From NCBI GenBank assembly GCA_023548195.1, contig JAJHZJ010000009.1, forward strand, positions 5,234,715 to 5,298,714: DNA of 64,000 nucleotides, in the 5' to 3' direction. Both the position numbers and the translations under genes were made by a program. The first letter of the stretch is position 1. Every line of letters begins with the position of its first letter. This document shows, one piece after another, positions 34,001-44,883 of this stretch. Under the pieces are notes generated by a model. It was not told where the DNA came from and did not search any database. It saw only the letters and a list, made by a program, of their open reading frames with translations. The DNA comes from Bettongia penicillata ogilbyi (lineage: Eukaryota; Chordata; Mammalia; Diprotodontia; Potoroidae).

Positions 34001-34457
34001 ACTAGGCATAAATCAATACCTGACACTGTACACAAGAATAAAGTCAAAATGGGAACACAGTCTAAGTATAAAGATTGATACTATGGATCAATTGGAGGAG
34101 TAAAGAATAGTTTATTTATCAGATTTATGGAGAAGAGAAGAATTTTTGACTAAAGAAGAGATAGAAAGCATTATGAAGTGCAAAATGGATAATTTTGATT
34201 ACATTAAACTGAAAAGTTTTTGCACAATCAAACCCAATGCAACAAAAATTCGGAGGGATGTAGTATATTGGGAAAGAATTTTTACAGCTAATCTTGGGGA
34301 TAAAAGTCTCATTTCTAGAATATGTAGAGAAAAGAGTCAAATGTACAACAATACAAGTCATTCTTCAGTTGATAAATGGTCAAAGAATATGAACAGGCAA
34401 TTTTCAGAGGAAGAAATTAAATATATCTATAATCATATGAAAAAAAAACCACTCTAA
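31035..34457 (+). pseudogene. L1 ORF2 (endonuclease and reverse transcriptase), broken
   Basis: ORF2 proteins nick DNA with an APE-type endonuclease and copy element RNA at the nick. Visible parts in order: endonuclease blocks LQETHLK-like (about 31070) and KEGNYILLKG (31225-31256), continuing 31674-32120; RT blocks [15 protein letters not shown] (32548-32592), FMPGMQGW (32838-32865), ISIDTEKAFDK (32935-32967), [14 protein letters not shown] (33111-33152), and the catalytic FADDMMIYL (33242-33268, aspartates retained). Then HKSSAFLY, KYLGIYLPKQ and the C-terminal region to 34457. At least eight separate frames are needed and codon 1 to about 22 is not in place, so no protein is made. Confidence 0.85.
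31308..31546 (-). other. Inverted L1 segment: ORF1-ORF2 junction and ORF2 start
   Basis: On the minus strand this reads through a purine-rich spacer into the ORF2 start (ATG at plus 31370-31372) and codons for EGNTQIIIITLNVNGMNSPI. It is the section missing from the correct place upstream in the same insertion. The endonuclease text on either side is nearly contiguous once it is removed. Confidence 0.75.
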
Positions 34458-35316
34458 ATCATTTTTGATTAGAGAGATGCAAATCCAAACAACTCTGAGG
34501 TACCACATCACACCTATCAGACTGGCAAACATGACAGAAAAGGAAGATGATAAATGTTGGAGAGGATGTGAGAGAGCTGGAACACTAACTCATTGTTGGT
34601 GGAGATATGAGTTCATCCAGCCATTCTAGAGAGCAGTTTGGAACTATGCCCAAAGAGCTAAAAAATGTGCATACCCTTTGACTTAGTAATATCACTTCTA
34701 GGACTGCACCCCCAAGAGATCATAAAAATGGGAGAAGGTCCCACATATACAAAAAATATTTATAGCAGCACTCTTTGTAGTGAACAAAAAACTGGAAATC
34801 AAGGGGATGCCCATCAATTGGGGAATGGCTGAATAAATTATGGTATATAAAGACTTACATGATCTGACACTGAGTGAAAGGAACAGAACCAGGAGAACTC
34901 TGTGCACAGCAATTATCACGGTGTGCAAGAGTTTTTTCTGATAGACTTGGACCTTCATAGCAATGCAAGGACTTAAAAAAAATTCCCAATCATCTTCTAA
35001 TCCAAAATACCCTCCACATTCAGAGAAAGAACTATGGAAGTCAATTGCAGAACGTAGCAGATCATTTTTTGTGTGTGTATTATGTTTTGGTTTGTCATAT
35101 GATTTCTCCCATTCATTTTAGTTCTTCCACACAGCATGACTATAGAGAAAACGTATTTAATAGGAATGTGCATGTAGATCCTATATTGAATTGTATGCCA
35201 TCTCGGGGAGGAAGGGGGAATGTGTGGGAGGAGAAAAAAAATCTAAGTTTTATGATAGTGATTGTAAAACACTAAAAATAAATAAAATTAAAATTTAAAA
35301 AATAGCCTCTTACAGA

Positions 35317-37088
35317 ACTATCACTCAAGAGATTGTGTGAAACCTTCTTGACCTTACTGACAATGTTGCTGTCTCTTCAAAGGATTAGATTTAGATGACT
35401 AGCCATTCAAAGACTAATTATTAATGGAATATTATTAGGTGACTAAGGGAGGGAGTTCCATTCCCCATCCTAGTTAATACTGTCACAAAAAGTCTAGAAT
35501 ATAATCACAATATATTAAGGAGGTATTAAGGAGTTTTCCTAAGACCCCACAGCAATGTGTGAATAATTTCCTTAAGTTGGTTAATTGATACCACCCAGGA
35601 AGTATTTTTCTGAGTTGATAAGAGAATAAATCATGCCCCTTTTGTAGAAGGGACTATTTATAAAAGAAGCAAATCATTTAGTAATTGAAAAACTTGAATT
35701 TGATTGTGCATTCCAGAGTTAAAGGTAGCTATGGAAGGAGACCCTTGTGACTGTAGCAAAAGGCATGAAGGAAAGAAGAACATTTTTTTTCCTCCCCTTT
35801 CCCAGTGTCATCAATTTTGCCTCTGGAACTACTGGACCAGTGTGAAACATATCCTTGATTTGAGAGTCAAGACACACACCAGAGACACATGAATATACAG
35901 AAAGTAACCCCACAAAGCAAGAAGCTTCAGGTATATGATACCTTACAGAAAGAAAGAGAGATGGCTAAGGACTCAAGAAAGGAGGCTGGAATCTCAAATG
36001 AGCAGCCCACCTTACAGAGATGCTGCACTAAATGGTAGATCCATGAAATATTTCCTAAAAGCGACTTCTAGGCCCTATGGCACTAGGAGTCATGAGTTTA
36101 CTTTGTTACCTATGTGCCCTGCACACGGAACTCCCTTCCATCTTACTTTAAATTTGAGCCCATTCTTCCTATGAGTTCTATATGTATTTGTGGGAGAGTA
36201 AGCATTAGGTTCATAAGGGGGACTGCTTTTTTAAAACCAACTTTTCTTATTATACCAGCCTAGTAAATGTCTTTGCTAAGAGATCATTAGGTCAACTGGT
36301 TGATTATTAATGGAAAGAACACTGGTAGGGATTTAAGAGTTATAATAGTAAGAGTAACCACTCGTAAGTTCACGCTTAAAATCCTGGGATTAGTTTCTCT
36401 TCTGGAGACCCAACCCATGAATCTAAAAGCAAGTTGGGGGAGTGACCCAAAGGGGACATTATAGGTGCTATGTTCAAGTAGCTGTCAGTCTAACAATTAT
36501 GGTAAGTAGCTTATGGCTACAAGTTCCAATGAGCTTGATTTTTCAAGCCAAGATTATAGAAAGAGCAAATATAACGGATGATCAAGCAAATGGCGGTGAG
36601 GGGGATATTTAAAAAATTTATATAGATAAATTTTATTTTGATACAGCTATTTCTCAATTTTAAAAACCCTCTTTATAGTACTTTTCCTCAAAAAATTTCA
36701 GTGAAAGAATTCTATATCATACAGTAATTGCTACTTATTGCATACGTTACTTCCCTCTCTTCTAGTTACCATTTTTTAACAACATGCAGGGAAGTTATTT
36801 AATATCATACATATGGAACTAACAATGATCATTGAATTTGATCTGATTTTCATTGTATTTCAGTTCCGTTTTCATTTACATCATTGTAGCAATTTTATCT
36901 ATTGTGCTTTTTACAAGCCCTTTGTTCTTTATTTTGTATAATCATCCAAATCTTCCCTTGCTTTCTTATTTTTCATATTTTTCCTCCCTTATGGTGAAAT
37001 GCCACTGCATTACATTCATATAACACAATTTTTTTTTCAGTCTCTTCCCAATAGATTGGCACATGATTTCTTTCTAGTTTAAAAACAA
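35317..37088. other. Unassigned sequence, 1.8 kb
   Basis: No gene and no repeat I can name in most of it. AT-rich stretches at 36600-36960. The longest repeat-poor tract in the window. Confidence 0.4.
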
Positions 37089-37295
37089 AACATTTTAGTG
37101 TGGTATTAATGAAAAGATTGTGGGCTCTAAAGTCAAAAAACCCGGAGTCATACCCTACTTTTGACACTAAAGTGAGATCATGGGCAAGTGACAAAAACAC
37201 TAGGTCTTAGTATCTTCAATCATAAAATATGATGAGAGAGGTTGGACTAGAGGACTTTTGAAGTACCTTCTAGTTCTAAATCTTTAATTCTAATC
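37089..37295 (+). mobile_element. MIR3-like SINE
   Basis: 'attgtgggctctaaagtc', 'agatcatgggcaagtgac', 'gagaggttggactagagga', 'gtaccttctagttctaaat', 'ttaattct'. Sense order. Confidence 0.7.
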
Positions 37296-37344
37296 TCATG
37301 TTCAAAATAAAGACTTTTTTAAATATTTGGGTATATCTGGTATC

Positions 37345-37608
37345 TTACTTTATAATAATAACAAATTCACACAGCCCCTCAAAGTTTGTAACATTCATAA
37401 ATTAGCTCATTTGAGCTTCACAATACACCTGGATGATGGTACTGTAGTAATCATTATCCCCTTCTTACAAATAAGGAAACTAAGGTTCATAGAGTTTAGT
37501 CATTCTTAGTCATACAGCTAGCAAATCTCAGAGATAGAATTTGAACTGTGTTCTTCTTGACTTCAAGTTCGGCAACTGACTTATTTAACCATGATTCTGC
37601 CTTAGATC
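37345..37608 (-). mobile_element. MIR SINE
   Basis: 'ctcaaagtttgtaacattc', 'tccccttcttacaaataag', 'gtcatacagctagcaaat', 'aatttgaactgtgttcttc', ending 'accatgattctgcct'. Confidence 0.7.
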
Positions 37609-37654
37609 TAAACCCTGTAGTGGAATCACTGAATAAAGAAATATGAATAATTTA

Positions 37655-39275
37655 ATATTGTTTCTTTTTTAAATTTAAATTATTTTCCAAACTGGCTAGA
37701 TTAATTTACAACTCCACAAATAATATTTCAGTGTGCCTATATTCCCAAAGCTTTTCAAATATTAACTATTTCCATATTTTAACATTTTTGCCAGTTCAAG
37801 GATTATGAAGTGAGAATTCACTGTTGCTTTAATTTGTATTCAACTGACATCAATAGTTAACATGGGGGGGGGTTGTGGAAAGATAAGTACTCCAATACTT
37901 TGTTGGAGGAGCTATAAATTGATATAATCATTTTGGGGAAGCAATTTGGAATTATGCAAATAAAGTGACTAAATGACCATATGCTTTGTCTCAGAGATAC
38001 CATTCCTGGGCTTATATCCCAAGAAAACCATTCATATGAAATCTCCCATATACAACAAAATATTATAGCAACATTTTGTGTGAAAGTAAAGAATTGGAAG
38101 CAAAGTAGATGTCCATCAAAGGGGAATGGTTAAACAAATTGTTCTGAATATAATGGGATATTACTGTGCTATAAAAAATTATGACTATAAGGAATACAGA
38201 GAAATATGCAAATATCCACATGGGCTGATGCAGAGCAAAATAAATCCAAGAAAACAATATACACAATGACCATATCCATGTAGATGTATAGAACAACCAC
38301 ATGCAAAAAAATCAAAAATGAATGCTGCAAAATTATACCAAGTATGATTCAAAAGCAAAGATATGAAAAGATACTCCCAACCCACCTCTTAGCAGAGGTG
38401 AGAGGTTCACAGATATTACACATTTCCCTTATTTTCAGATTTATTTTAACCGTATCACAAGGTTTTGCTGGTTTTATCCTCTTCTTTTTCTTGTTTTAAT
38501 ATTTAAAAAATACTAATAGTTATCTGGGAAGGCATTTGGCAGGGGTGGGGTAGATAGGGGAGAGAGAAATACTAAGGAAAATTATGATAATATAAAAAAC
38601 AAGAGCTATCAATAAAAATTTATCTTAAAAAGTTTAAAATTGCATTTATTTTATTTGTGACAGCACATTTTCAAGATAGCATTTCTTTCAAAAATGTTTT
38701 ATATCACATTACAGTACCACATATGTATTGGGAAATAATCTGTGATCGTATTATACATCAATACCATTTTTCTGTAAATATTAAGTATTAAACTTCTTCC
38801 AGAGATGTTTGACAATTTTTTTTCATAACCCATATCTTTTTTCTTCTTCTTCTGGAAATTCTGATTCTATTTGTGCAAAATCTTTCATATTTTATGAAAT
38901 CAAAATTATATATGTTGTTCTTGATAAGCTCTTCTTATTTACATCCTTTTATATAGTATTCTATCTGTAGTTATAAAAGATATAATCTCTTCTCAATTTT
39001 TATTGTATGATTTTTAATATTTAGATTGTTTATCCATTGGGAGTTCATTGTGATATCTGACATAAAATGCTTATCTAAACTGATTTGTTTTCTCCAGACT
39101 GCTTTCCAGTTTTCCTAGAAGGTATCATAAATCAAAGAATCTTTCCCCTAAGAGTTTGCTTTTGGGTTTTATTAAGTATTAAGGACTGCTATCTATGTTT
39201 GTGTCTAGGTCTAACTGATGTAGTTTATTTCACTGATCTGCTTTTCTATTTTCCAAGTAGTTTTAGACAATAAGA
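37655..39275 (-). mobile_element. Old L1, minus strand, split by a younger L1 3' end
   Basis: 37655-37862 is antisense 3' text ('caaactggctagattaatt', 'cagtgtgcctatattccc', 'gacatcaatagtt'). 38640-39275 continues upstream into ORF2 C-terminal antisense ('ttctatttgtgcaaaatct', 'ctgctttccagttttcc', 'ttttgggttttattaagt'). The two are joined by the consensus order once 37863-38638 is removed. Confidence 0.6.
37863..38638 (+). mobile_element. L1 3' UTR, 5' truncated, nested in an older L1
   Basis: Sense 3' text: 'gttggaggagctataaattg', 'agcaatttggaattatgc', 'taaagaattggaagcaaag', 'ctgatgcagagcaaaata', 'acaatatacacaatgacc', ending 'gagctatcaataaaaattt'. Confidence 0.75.
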
Positions 39276-39276
39276 G

Positions 39277-39530
39277 GCGACGTGGGGTAGTAGATAGAGG
39301 GAGAGCCTGGTACTCAGTAAGACCTATCTTCAAGCCTTTGACAAACACTAGTTGTGTGACCATGGGCAAGTCTCTTAACCTCTCATTATCTCAGGTAACT
39401 CTGAAAGTCTTGAAGGTACAGAGAAGACACTAATCTACGTTACTGGAGAGAGCTCTCAGGCCAGCCATGCTCTATTCCTATGAAACCACAGGTCTAGAAT
39501 CCCCCACAAAGCCCCTCACAAAAGAACAAA
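39277..39530 (+). mobile_element. MIR-related marsupial SINE with extended 3' part
   Basis: Head region 'gtggggtagtagatagaggg', 'gtgtgaccatgggcaagtc', then a 3' part not found in the other SINEs here: 'caggtaactctgaaagtc', 'tgaaaccacaggtctagaat'. Probably a different marsupial SINE subclass. Confidence 0.55.
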
Positions 39531-39639
39531 AAATGGATAACTATAAAAACTGCATTATCTTGTGCTGTCTCACTATTATCATTCTCCTTAATATAACTTA
39601 TTGCTTTTATGATTGTCTTTGACCAACTCACTCATCCTT

Positions 39640-40035
39640 TAGCAAATTATTACTTAGTGTTCATAAGATCTGTATCTTTTATTCAAATTATCTTTATTAA
39701 TTGCTATTTTTATCATGTTATAATTTCTAAATGATATGTTTGTTATTAGTGCCTTTCTACCTTTAATTATTTATTCATTGTGCTTTTAATACATGATAAA
39801 TTGGTGTATAGATATGGTGCAGTGCTAAAAAAATAAATTGACTGTATGATGATTCTATTAAATAATTACAATCAATCTATTAGATCCAATTTTTCTAAGA
39901 CTGTTCAAATTTATAATTTCTTTCAAGTTTATTTTCCCATTGGGCTTATCAAGTTCTGAAAGGGAAACATTAAAGTTATATACAATTTTTGTCTGACTAT
40001 AAAGATTTTAGAAATTAAAAGAACAAATTAAAAAA
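39640..40035 (-). mobile_element. Old L1 ORF2 endonuclease-region fragment
   Basis: 'aagttctgaaagggaaacat' and 'ttaaagttatatac' resemble antisense endonuclease-region text of old L1s. It may belong to the same old element as 38640-39275 with an internal deletion. Confidence 0.4.
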
Positions 40036-40049
40036 CATTATTTCAAGTT

Positions 40050-40165
40050 TATTAGTGCACTGTGCTGGGGATACTAATGGAAAAAATAAGATAGTTTCTT
40101 ACAGGGAGTTCACATGTTAGTAGGGGAAAATGAAATATATATGGGAATAGAGTCCAGGAAGGGGT
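40050..40165 (-). mobile_element. L2 LINE fragment
   Basis: 'cactgtgctggggatacta', 'cagggagttcacatgttag', 'gtccaggaaggggtgctt'. Confidence 0.55.
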
Positions 40166-40524
40166 GCTTTGGTCAGAGAAGTCACAGAGATGAGTAGAAC
40201 CATATTTGATTACTGTTCCCAGAAAAAAAGGTAGAAATTTGACGTAGGTATTGAAGAGTGATCACGGAGCATGGCAGGAAGGTGACCAGAGAATATGAAA
40301 TGCTTTACTCAAAATTGTAATTAAAACACAGTTTTGTAGAGTCTAGTGAAGCAGAAGGCATTTTATTCCAATCTATTGTTTTAATCATAGAAGTGTCATT
40401 GTGTGTTGTATGTTTCTCGCCAGTTATCAGGTTCTGTTTTCTAATTCATTGTACCATTTTCTTCCATTTTGTATTTAGGCAATTAACATTCAACTACATA
40501 ATAAAAACAATAACAGAATTCATA

Positions 40525-40738
40525 CATTATTTTAATGTTTACAAATATTTCATTTGATCCTCACAATAGTCCTATGAGGCAGGTGATATTATCATTCCCC
40601 TCTTAGAAATAATGAAACTGAGATCAAGAATGGTTAAGCGAATTATTAGAAGTGACACAAATAGTTTCTAAAGCAAGATTTGAACTTGGGTCTCCCTAAT
40701 TCCAAGTCTAATGCTCTAGCTAGCCACCATGCTCATTA
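40525..40738 (-). mobile_element. MIR SINE
   Basis: 'tttgatcctcacaatagtc', 'ctatgaggcaggtgatatt', 'aagatttgaacttgggtctc', 'ctagccaccatgct'. Confidence 0.75.
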
Positions 40739-42274
40739 TTATGTTTCCTTCAATTAAATCAAATCATATACTTATATGTGCATATGTATATATGTATCTG
40801 TATGTATTCAAAACCAGCATTAGAATCTTGACTGGGTTTTTTTGCTCGAAACAGTTTTAGACTAGTCTCCTCACACAGACCTTTCCATCTTTTGCTGGCC
40901 AACCCAAGCCTATATTCTTGGAACTAACTTTATTATTGTTTCACCCAACCTAGATGAAAATAGGGTTAGAGATATCCTCAATTTTACCTTCATCGATGAA
41001 ACTGCATTTCAAGAAACATCCACTGAGTTGTTTTGTTTTTTTTTCCCTGCTCATGATTTCCTTCCTCTAGGATACTCTGGGAACTATTGGAGCTCCTTTA
41101 ACAGATTGTGCCCAAAAATGTTTTCTTCCCTCTCAGAAGAAAAAGAAGAGGAAAAATATAGACTGTTCTAAGAACCTGAGAGAAAACTGACTCAGATCAG
41201 TATATTTAGAAGACCTTTTGGAATGCAGGGCACTCACTGAGAAGGGGAAGATGACAGCAGCTTATGGTTGCCCATCAAATTGTGCATATGATTTTTTCAG
41301 AATTTTGGAGGATATAGCTAGTAAACTACAAATAAAATAACTTTGGAGAATATAGGGTGATTATATAAAGAAGACATTCTTTATATAACCAGGAGTCATA
41401 CCTGACAAAGGAAGGTGAATTTTCTGAATTTCATATCATTAGTTAGATATGTCATTGCTTATGATGAGACCCTTATCAGAGGCACTAGAAGCTATAGATG
41501 GATAGGAAGACCAGAAGAAGATAGAAGTCAGAGAAGGAGGTGAGTGCAAGAGGATTCAGAGACAGCTGCTTACAGAAGACAAGAATACAAAGGTTGATAG
41601 AAGCTGAACCAATAGGCAGACTCTGCAGCTGTTTTGTTGGAAGTTGTGCTAATTGGATTCATTGCTTTGCTGGGGAAAGGTGGTATTGTCTTCTGGCACT
41701 ACGTACAACCCTAGAGAAGGGAAACCTCTAAGGAGTTTGTCTGTGATGTCTCTGTTGTTTGAGAGGGAGAAACCAAAGGAGGAAGAGAGATTTTATCTGT
41801 TTCGTGGTGAACTATGCATATTGGAAAAGTAGTGTGACTTTGCTGAGAGTTGATTAGAGAAAATATAATCTCCTGGTACTTGTAGAAAGGCTTTATAGCC
41901 CTATCACTATCTATAACTTGATGCTGTTTCAGTAGCTTGGCAACAGCAGAGATGAAGCATTGTCAAGGGGAACAGATATCAGAAAAACTTTTTTCTTCTC
42001 ATTTGATGTTTTATATTTAAGGATCAATGGTGCTTTTGTGACTAATTCTGTGTAAATTGGAAGGACAACAGTTGGAGCTCCAAAGTTACAGTGAGAGATA
42101 AGATTGTATTCCTCTTACCAGGATTATCCATCCCCCTAGGATTCTGAGATTGTATGAATTATAGAGTTCTGGCATACCCCTTTTTCTTATTGGGTTAAGG
42201 AGACAAAGCAAACATCAGGAATCACCTGTTCAAGGAATATAGGTAGAAAATAGAATGTTGTGTATAGGATATAA
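40739..42274. other. Unassigned sequence, 1.5 kb
   Basis: No gene or repeat named. The open frames (longest about 63 codons at 41540-41731) have no domain I recognise and no splice or start context I can defend. Confidence 0.4.
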
Positions 42275-42395
42275 CTACCAAGTCTGTAGAACAGTTAAGT
42301 GCCCTGTCCAAGTTCTGCACAAAGTAGTCAAACCAGGATTTGACATTAGGTCTTCTGATTCCAAATCAACCACCTGCCAATATTCTTTATACCAA
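42275..42395 (-). mobile_element. MIR-type SINE fragment
   Basis: 'cagttaagtgccctgtcc', 'caggatttgacattaggtc', 'ttctgattccaaatcaacc'. Confidence 0.55.
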
Positions 42396-42690
42396 AATAT
42401 ACAGTGAGGATAGGGAATAGGAAGGAAGGACACATGTAGTGTCAAAGACACAGATGCAGTATTTAGTTTTAGAGAGCAAAATGAAATAATTTCCAAGTGT
42501 TTATCAAAATCCTAGGCTATTTTCTAGCACTTCTGATGAGAATCTCAATGATTTATAATAATGTAGTCAGAGGGGACCCAGGTCTAGCAAATACCAAAAA
42601 CTACACAGAAACCAAGAGGATAAAAAGATAAGTGGTCTTATGGGATAAGGGGAAAAAATACATACACATAAGTTTGTATATGTGTATTTG
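42396..42690. other. Unassigned sequence
   Basis: Nothing nameable. Confidence 0.3.
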
Positions 42691-42938
42691 TAATTGTTCG
42701 GTCATTTTCCAAGCATGTCTGACTCTCTGTGACCCCATTTGGAGTTTTCTTGGCAAAGATACTAGAGTGGTCTTCTCCGATTTGTTTTACAAGTGAGGAA
42801 ACTGAATTAGACAGAGTTAAGTGAGTTGCCCAGGATCATGTAGCTGATAAATGTCTAAGACCAGATTGGAACTCAAAAAGATGAGTCTTCCTAACTCCAG
42901 ACCTGGCACTCTAACCACTTAGCCACCTAGCTGTCCAG
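42691..42938 (-). mobile_element. tRNA-headed marsupial SINE, full length
   Basis: 'catgtctgactctctgtgac', 'ggagttttcttggcaaag', 'actccagacctggcactc', 'taaccacttagccacctag'. A short CA run (42945-42970) follows the head side. Confidence 0.85.
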
Positions 42939-42970
42939 GTATATGCACACACACACATACACACAAACAA

Positions 42971-43459
42971 AATGAAATTAACTTTGTGCCCACCTGTGCG
43001 AGGATGAGGGCTTCATTAGTCGGAGTACTTTACCACTTCCAGAATGCATCAATCATCTCTGATACATAAGGTCACTCCCCTAAACCCCAACATCTTGAGG
43101 GTTATAAAGGGTAAGTAGCATAATGGTAACTAGATGCAAATCAAGGCTTAAATAACATCTATTTTACCTAACCTCAGTGTGGGGCTAAATACCTTTCAAG
43201 AGAATGATGAATTTTCCAGGGATTCTCTTCATGTGTTTCATCTGTTCCCTATAAGGAAAGAAAAGGGTGGAGGTAGAGCATACTTAAGGACAGATGTTTC
43301 CAGAGAATGTTTTACTGGTGGATTAGGGTTTCATTTAAAAGCCTCCTGCTGTAGTAGATTAATAGGTGACAAGAGATAAACAGACAGGTTAATTTACTGT
43401 TAATGAAGAACCAAATAGAGAATCAATAGTAATATTCATGATTCCCAATATTTAGACAA
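42971..43459. other. Unassigned sequence
   Basis: No gene or nameable repeat. Confidence 0.35.
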
Positions 43460-43588
43460 AGTATCATCACTTTACAATTTACAAAGTAGCTTCAAATTCA
43501 CCGTCTCATTTAGTCTTTGCTATAAAGATGTGGCAATTTTATTTTCTTCATTTTACTAACAAGGAAACTGAGACCCAAGAGAGGAGAT
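43460..43588 (-). mobile_element. MIR SINE fragment
   Basis: 'tttacaatttacaaagtag', 'tttactaacaaggaaactg', 'agacccaagagagg'. Confidence 0.65.
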
Positions 43589-43591
43589 GCA

Positions 43592-43880
43592 ACATATAGT
43601 ATGGTACCATGGATATTATACTGCACTTAGAATCAGGAAGACCAAGATACAAAGACTTCTTCAGACACTTTCCAGTTGGATGATCCCCTCTCCCCCACAC
43701 ACAAATAACTTAACCTTCCTCAGTCTTAGCTTCCTCAACTGTAAAAATGGGGCTAATAACACCCACCTACCTTTCATCGTTGTTGTAAGAATAAAATGAG
43801 ATAATACTTGTAAAAGCATTTAGTAAAGTGCCTGGCATATAACAGACACATAAATATATATTCCCTTCCTCCCCAGCTTT
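43592..43880 (+). mobile_element. MIR SINE, marsupial variant
   Basis: 'cttagaatcaggaagacc', 'cttcctcaactgtaaaaatg', 'gttgttgtaagaataaaatg', 'aaagtgcctggcatataac'. It lies back to back with the antisense MIR just before it. Confidence 0.75.
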
Positions 43881-44162
43881 AAAACTTAAAACTTTAAAAA
43901 TTTCCAGTTTTAAATTTAAGATAATTAAATGTGTCAAATAAGAGGGCCAATTGCTTTCAGCACTGGTCCATTCTTCTAATTTTTCTGTAAAACTCTTTTT
44001 AGTCCTCTAAACAACCCCTTCCCCAAACTAATGTCACATGGCCATTAAGTAGCAGACCTAGAGCTGTTCAGATCTTCCCATCTCAGGTCAAATTGACACT
44101 TGCATGGTATGTTTCCTAACTTTTCTAGGAATTGAGTGAACCACACTGACTCCATCATTTTT
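43881..44162. other. Mostly unassigned; weak MIR3 scrap
   Basis: 44030-44090 ('gccattaagtagcagacc') is weakly MIR-like. The rest I cannot assign. Confidence 0.3.
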
Positions 44163-44275
44163 AAAGGAGGCAATTGGGTTTAAGTGACTTTCCCAGGGTT
44201 ACAAAGATAGTATCTGAGGCCAAATTTGAACTCCTCACTCCAGGGTCAGCACGGTAGCACCACTTAGCTGTCTCA
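44163..44275 (-). mobile_element. Marsupial SINE head half
   Basis: 'caattgggtttaagtgac', 'gaggccaaatttgaactcc', 'ggtagcaccacttagctg'. Truncated on its 3' side. Confidence 0.75.
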
Positions 44276-44278
44276 ACA

Positions 44279-44735
44279 ATGACTCCATCTTGTGACTCAA
44301 TTCTGGAGCTAGCTCAGCTCCTTTTCTATTTATAAGTCAAGCTCAATTTCTATCTTGTGAGAAAACTTTACTTAGTTATGGGAACTATGAGAAAACTTTA
44401 TTGCATTGTTTGAAGCTTTCCCTACACATCTAGGAAACTGGATCACCTCCACCTACTGCTTAGATACCATTAACTATGGGTCTAGATTATGCTGACCAGA
44501 AACCCAGTCAGATTCAAGGACAGCTGCAAGGACTTTTCTCATAATAATACATCTCAAGCAACTCCTATGTCTTAGCTGAAAACTGTCCTCACTGGTCAGT
44601 CAGCTGTTGTTTCCATGTTCCTTTGATTGTTTACAGACACTCAAGGGGAGGGGGCCATTACTGAAGGTCTCTGCATAAAACCCCTGAGGGACCTGAGCCT
44701 GGAAGGTGGCCATGCCCCCACCTAAGCACCAGAAC
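44279..44735 (+). mobile_element. Probable ERV LTR (U3 and R), joined to a half-LINE
   Basis: It opens with 'tgactccatcttgtgac'. There is an internal duplication of 'tgagaaaacttta' (about 44359 and 44389), an upstream 'cactggtcagtcagctg' block, and a TATA-like 'gcataaaa' at 44673-44680. These suggest a retroviral U3. The right edge is uncertain because the half-LINE begins nearby. An alternative is that this is an unusual LINE 5' UTR. Confidence 0.45.
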
Positions 44736-44883
44736 TTAAGCTCACATTGAATAGCAGCCACACCCGCCTCTGAAAGCCCTGAAGCTGGGGAGCAGCATTT
44801 GAATCTCAGACCCCAAGCACTGGCTTGGCAGATCTAGGCGGGGGTGGAGAAGAATCTCAGAAGTCAAGTAACTGGCTGGGAAA

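Larger units (their letters stand above)
30990..35300 (+). mobile_element. L1 LINE with 5' end, lost ORF1 and internal inversion
   Basis: The insertion is bounded by a 16-base TSD with one mismatch ('aatagccccttacaga' 30974-30989; 'aatagcctcttacaga' 35301-35316). It opens with an L1 5' start (cagagccaagatga, 30995-31008). After about 45 bases it jumps into ORF2 endonuclease sequence. An inverted segment holding the ORF1-ORF2 junction and ORF2 start occupies about 31308-31546. Endonuclease then resumes and the rest of ORF2, the 3' UTR (34470-35290) and an AATAAA-rich tail follow. ORF1 is absent. All frames are broken. Confidence 0.85.

Noticed and set aside
37655..38638. Twin-priming inversion of one L1 (minus block followed by plus block of the same 3' region)
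   Set aside because: The minus block continues at 38640-39275 in consensus order, so the plus block is better explained as a younger 3' end nested in an older minus-strand L1.
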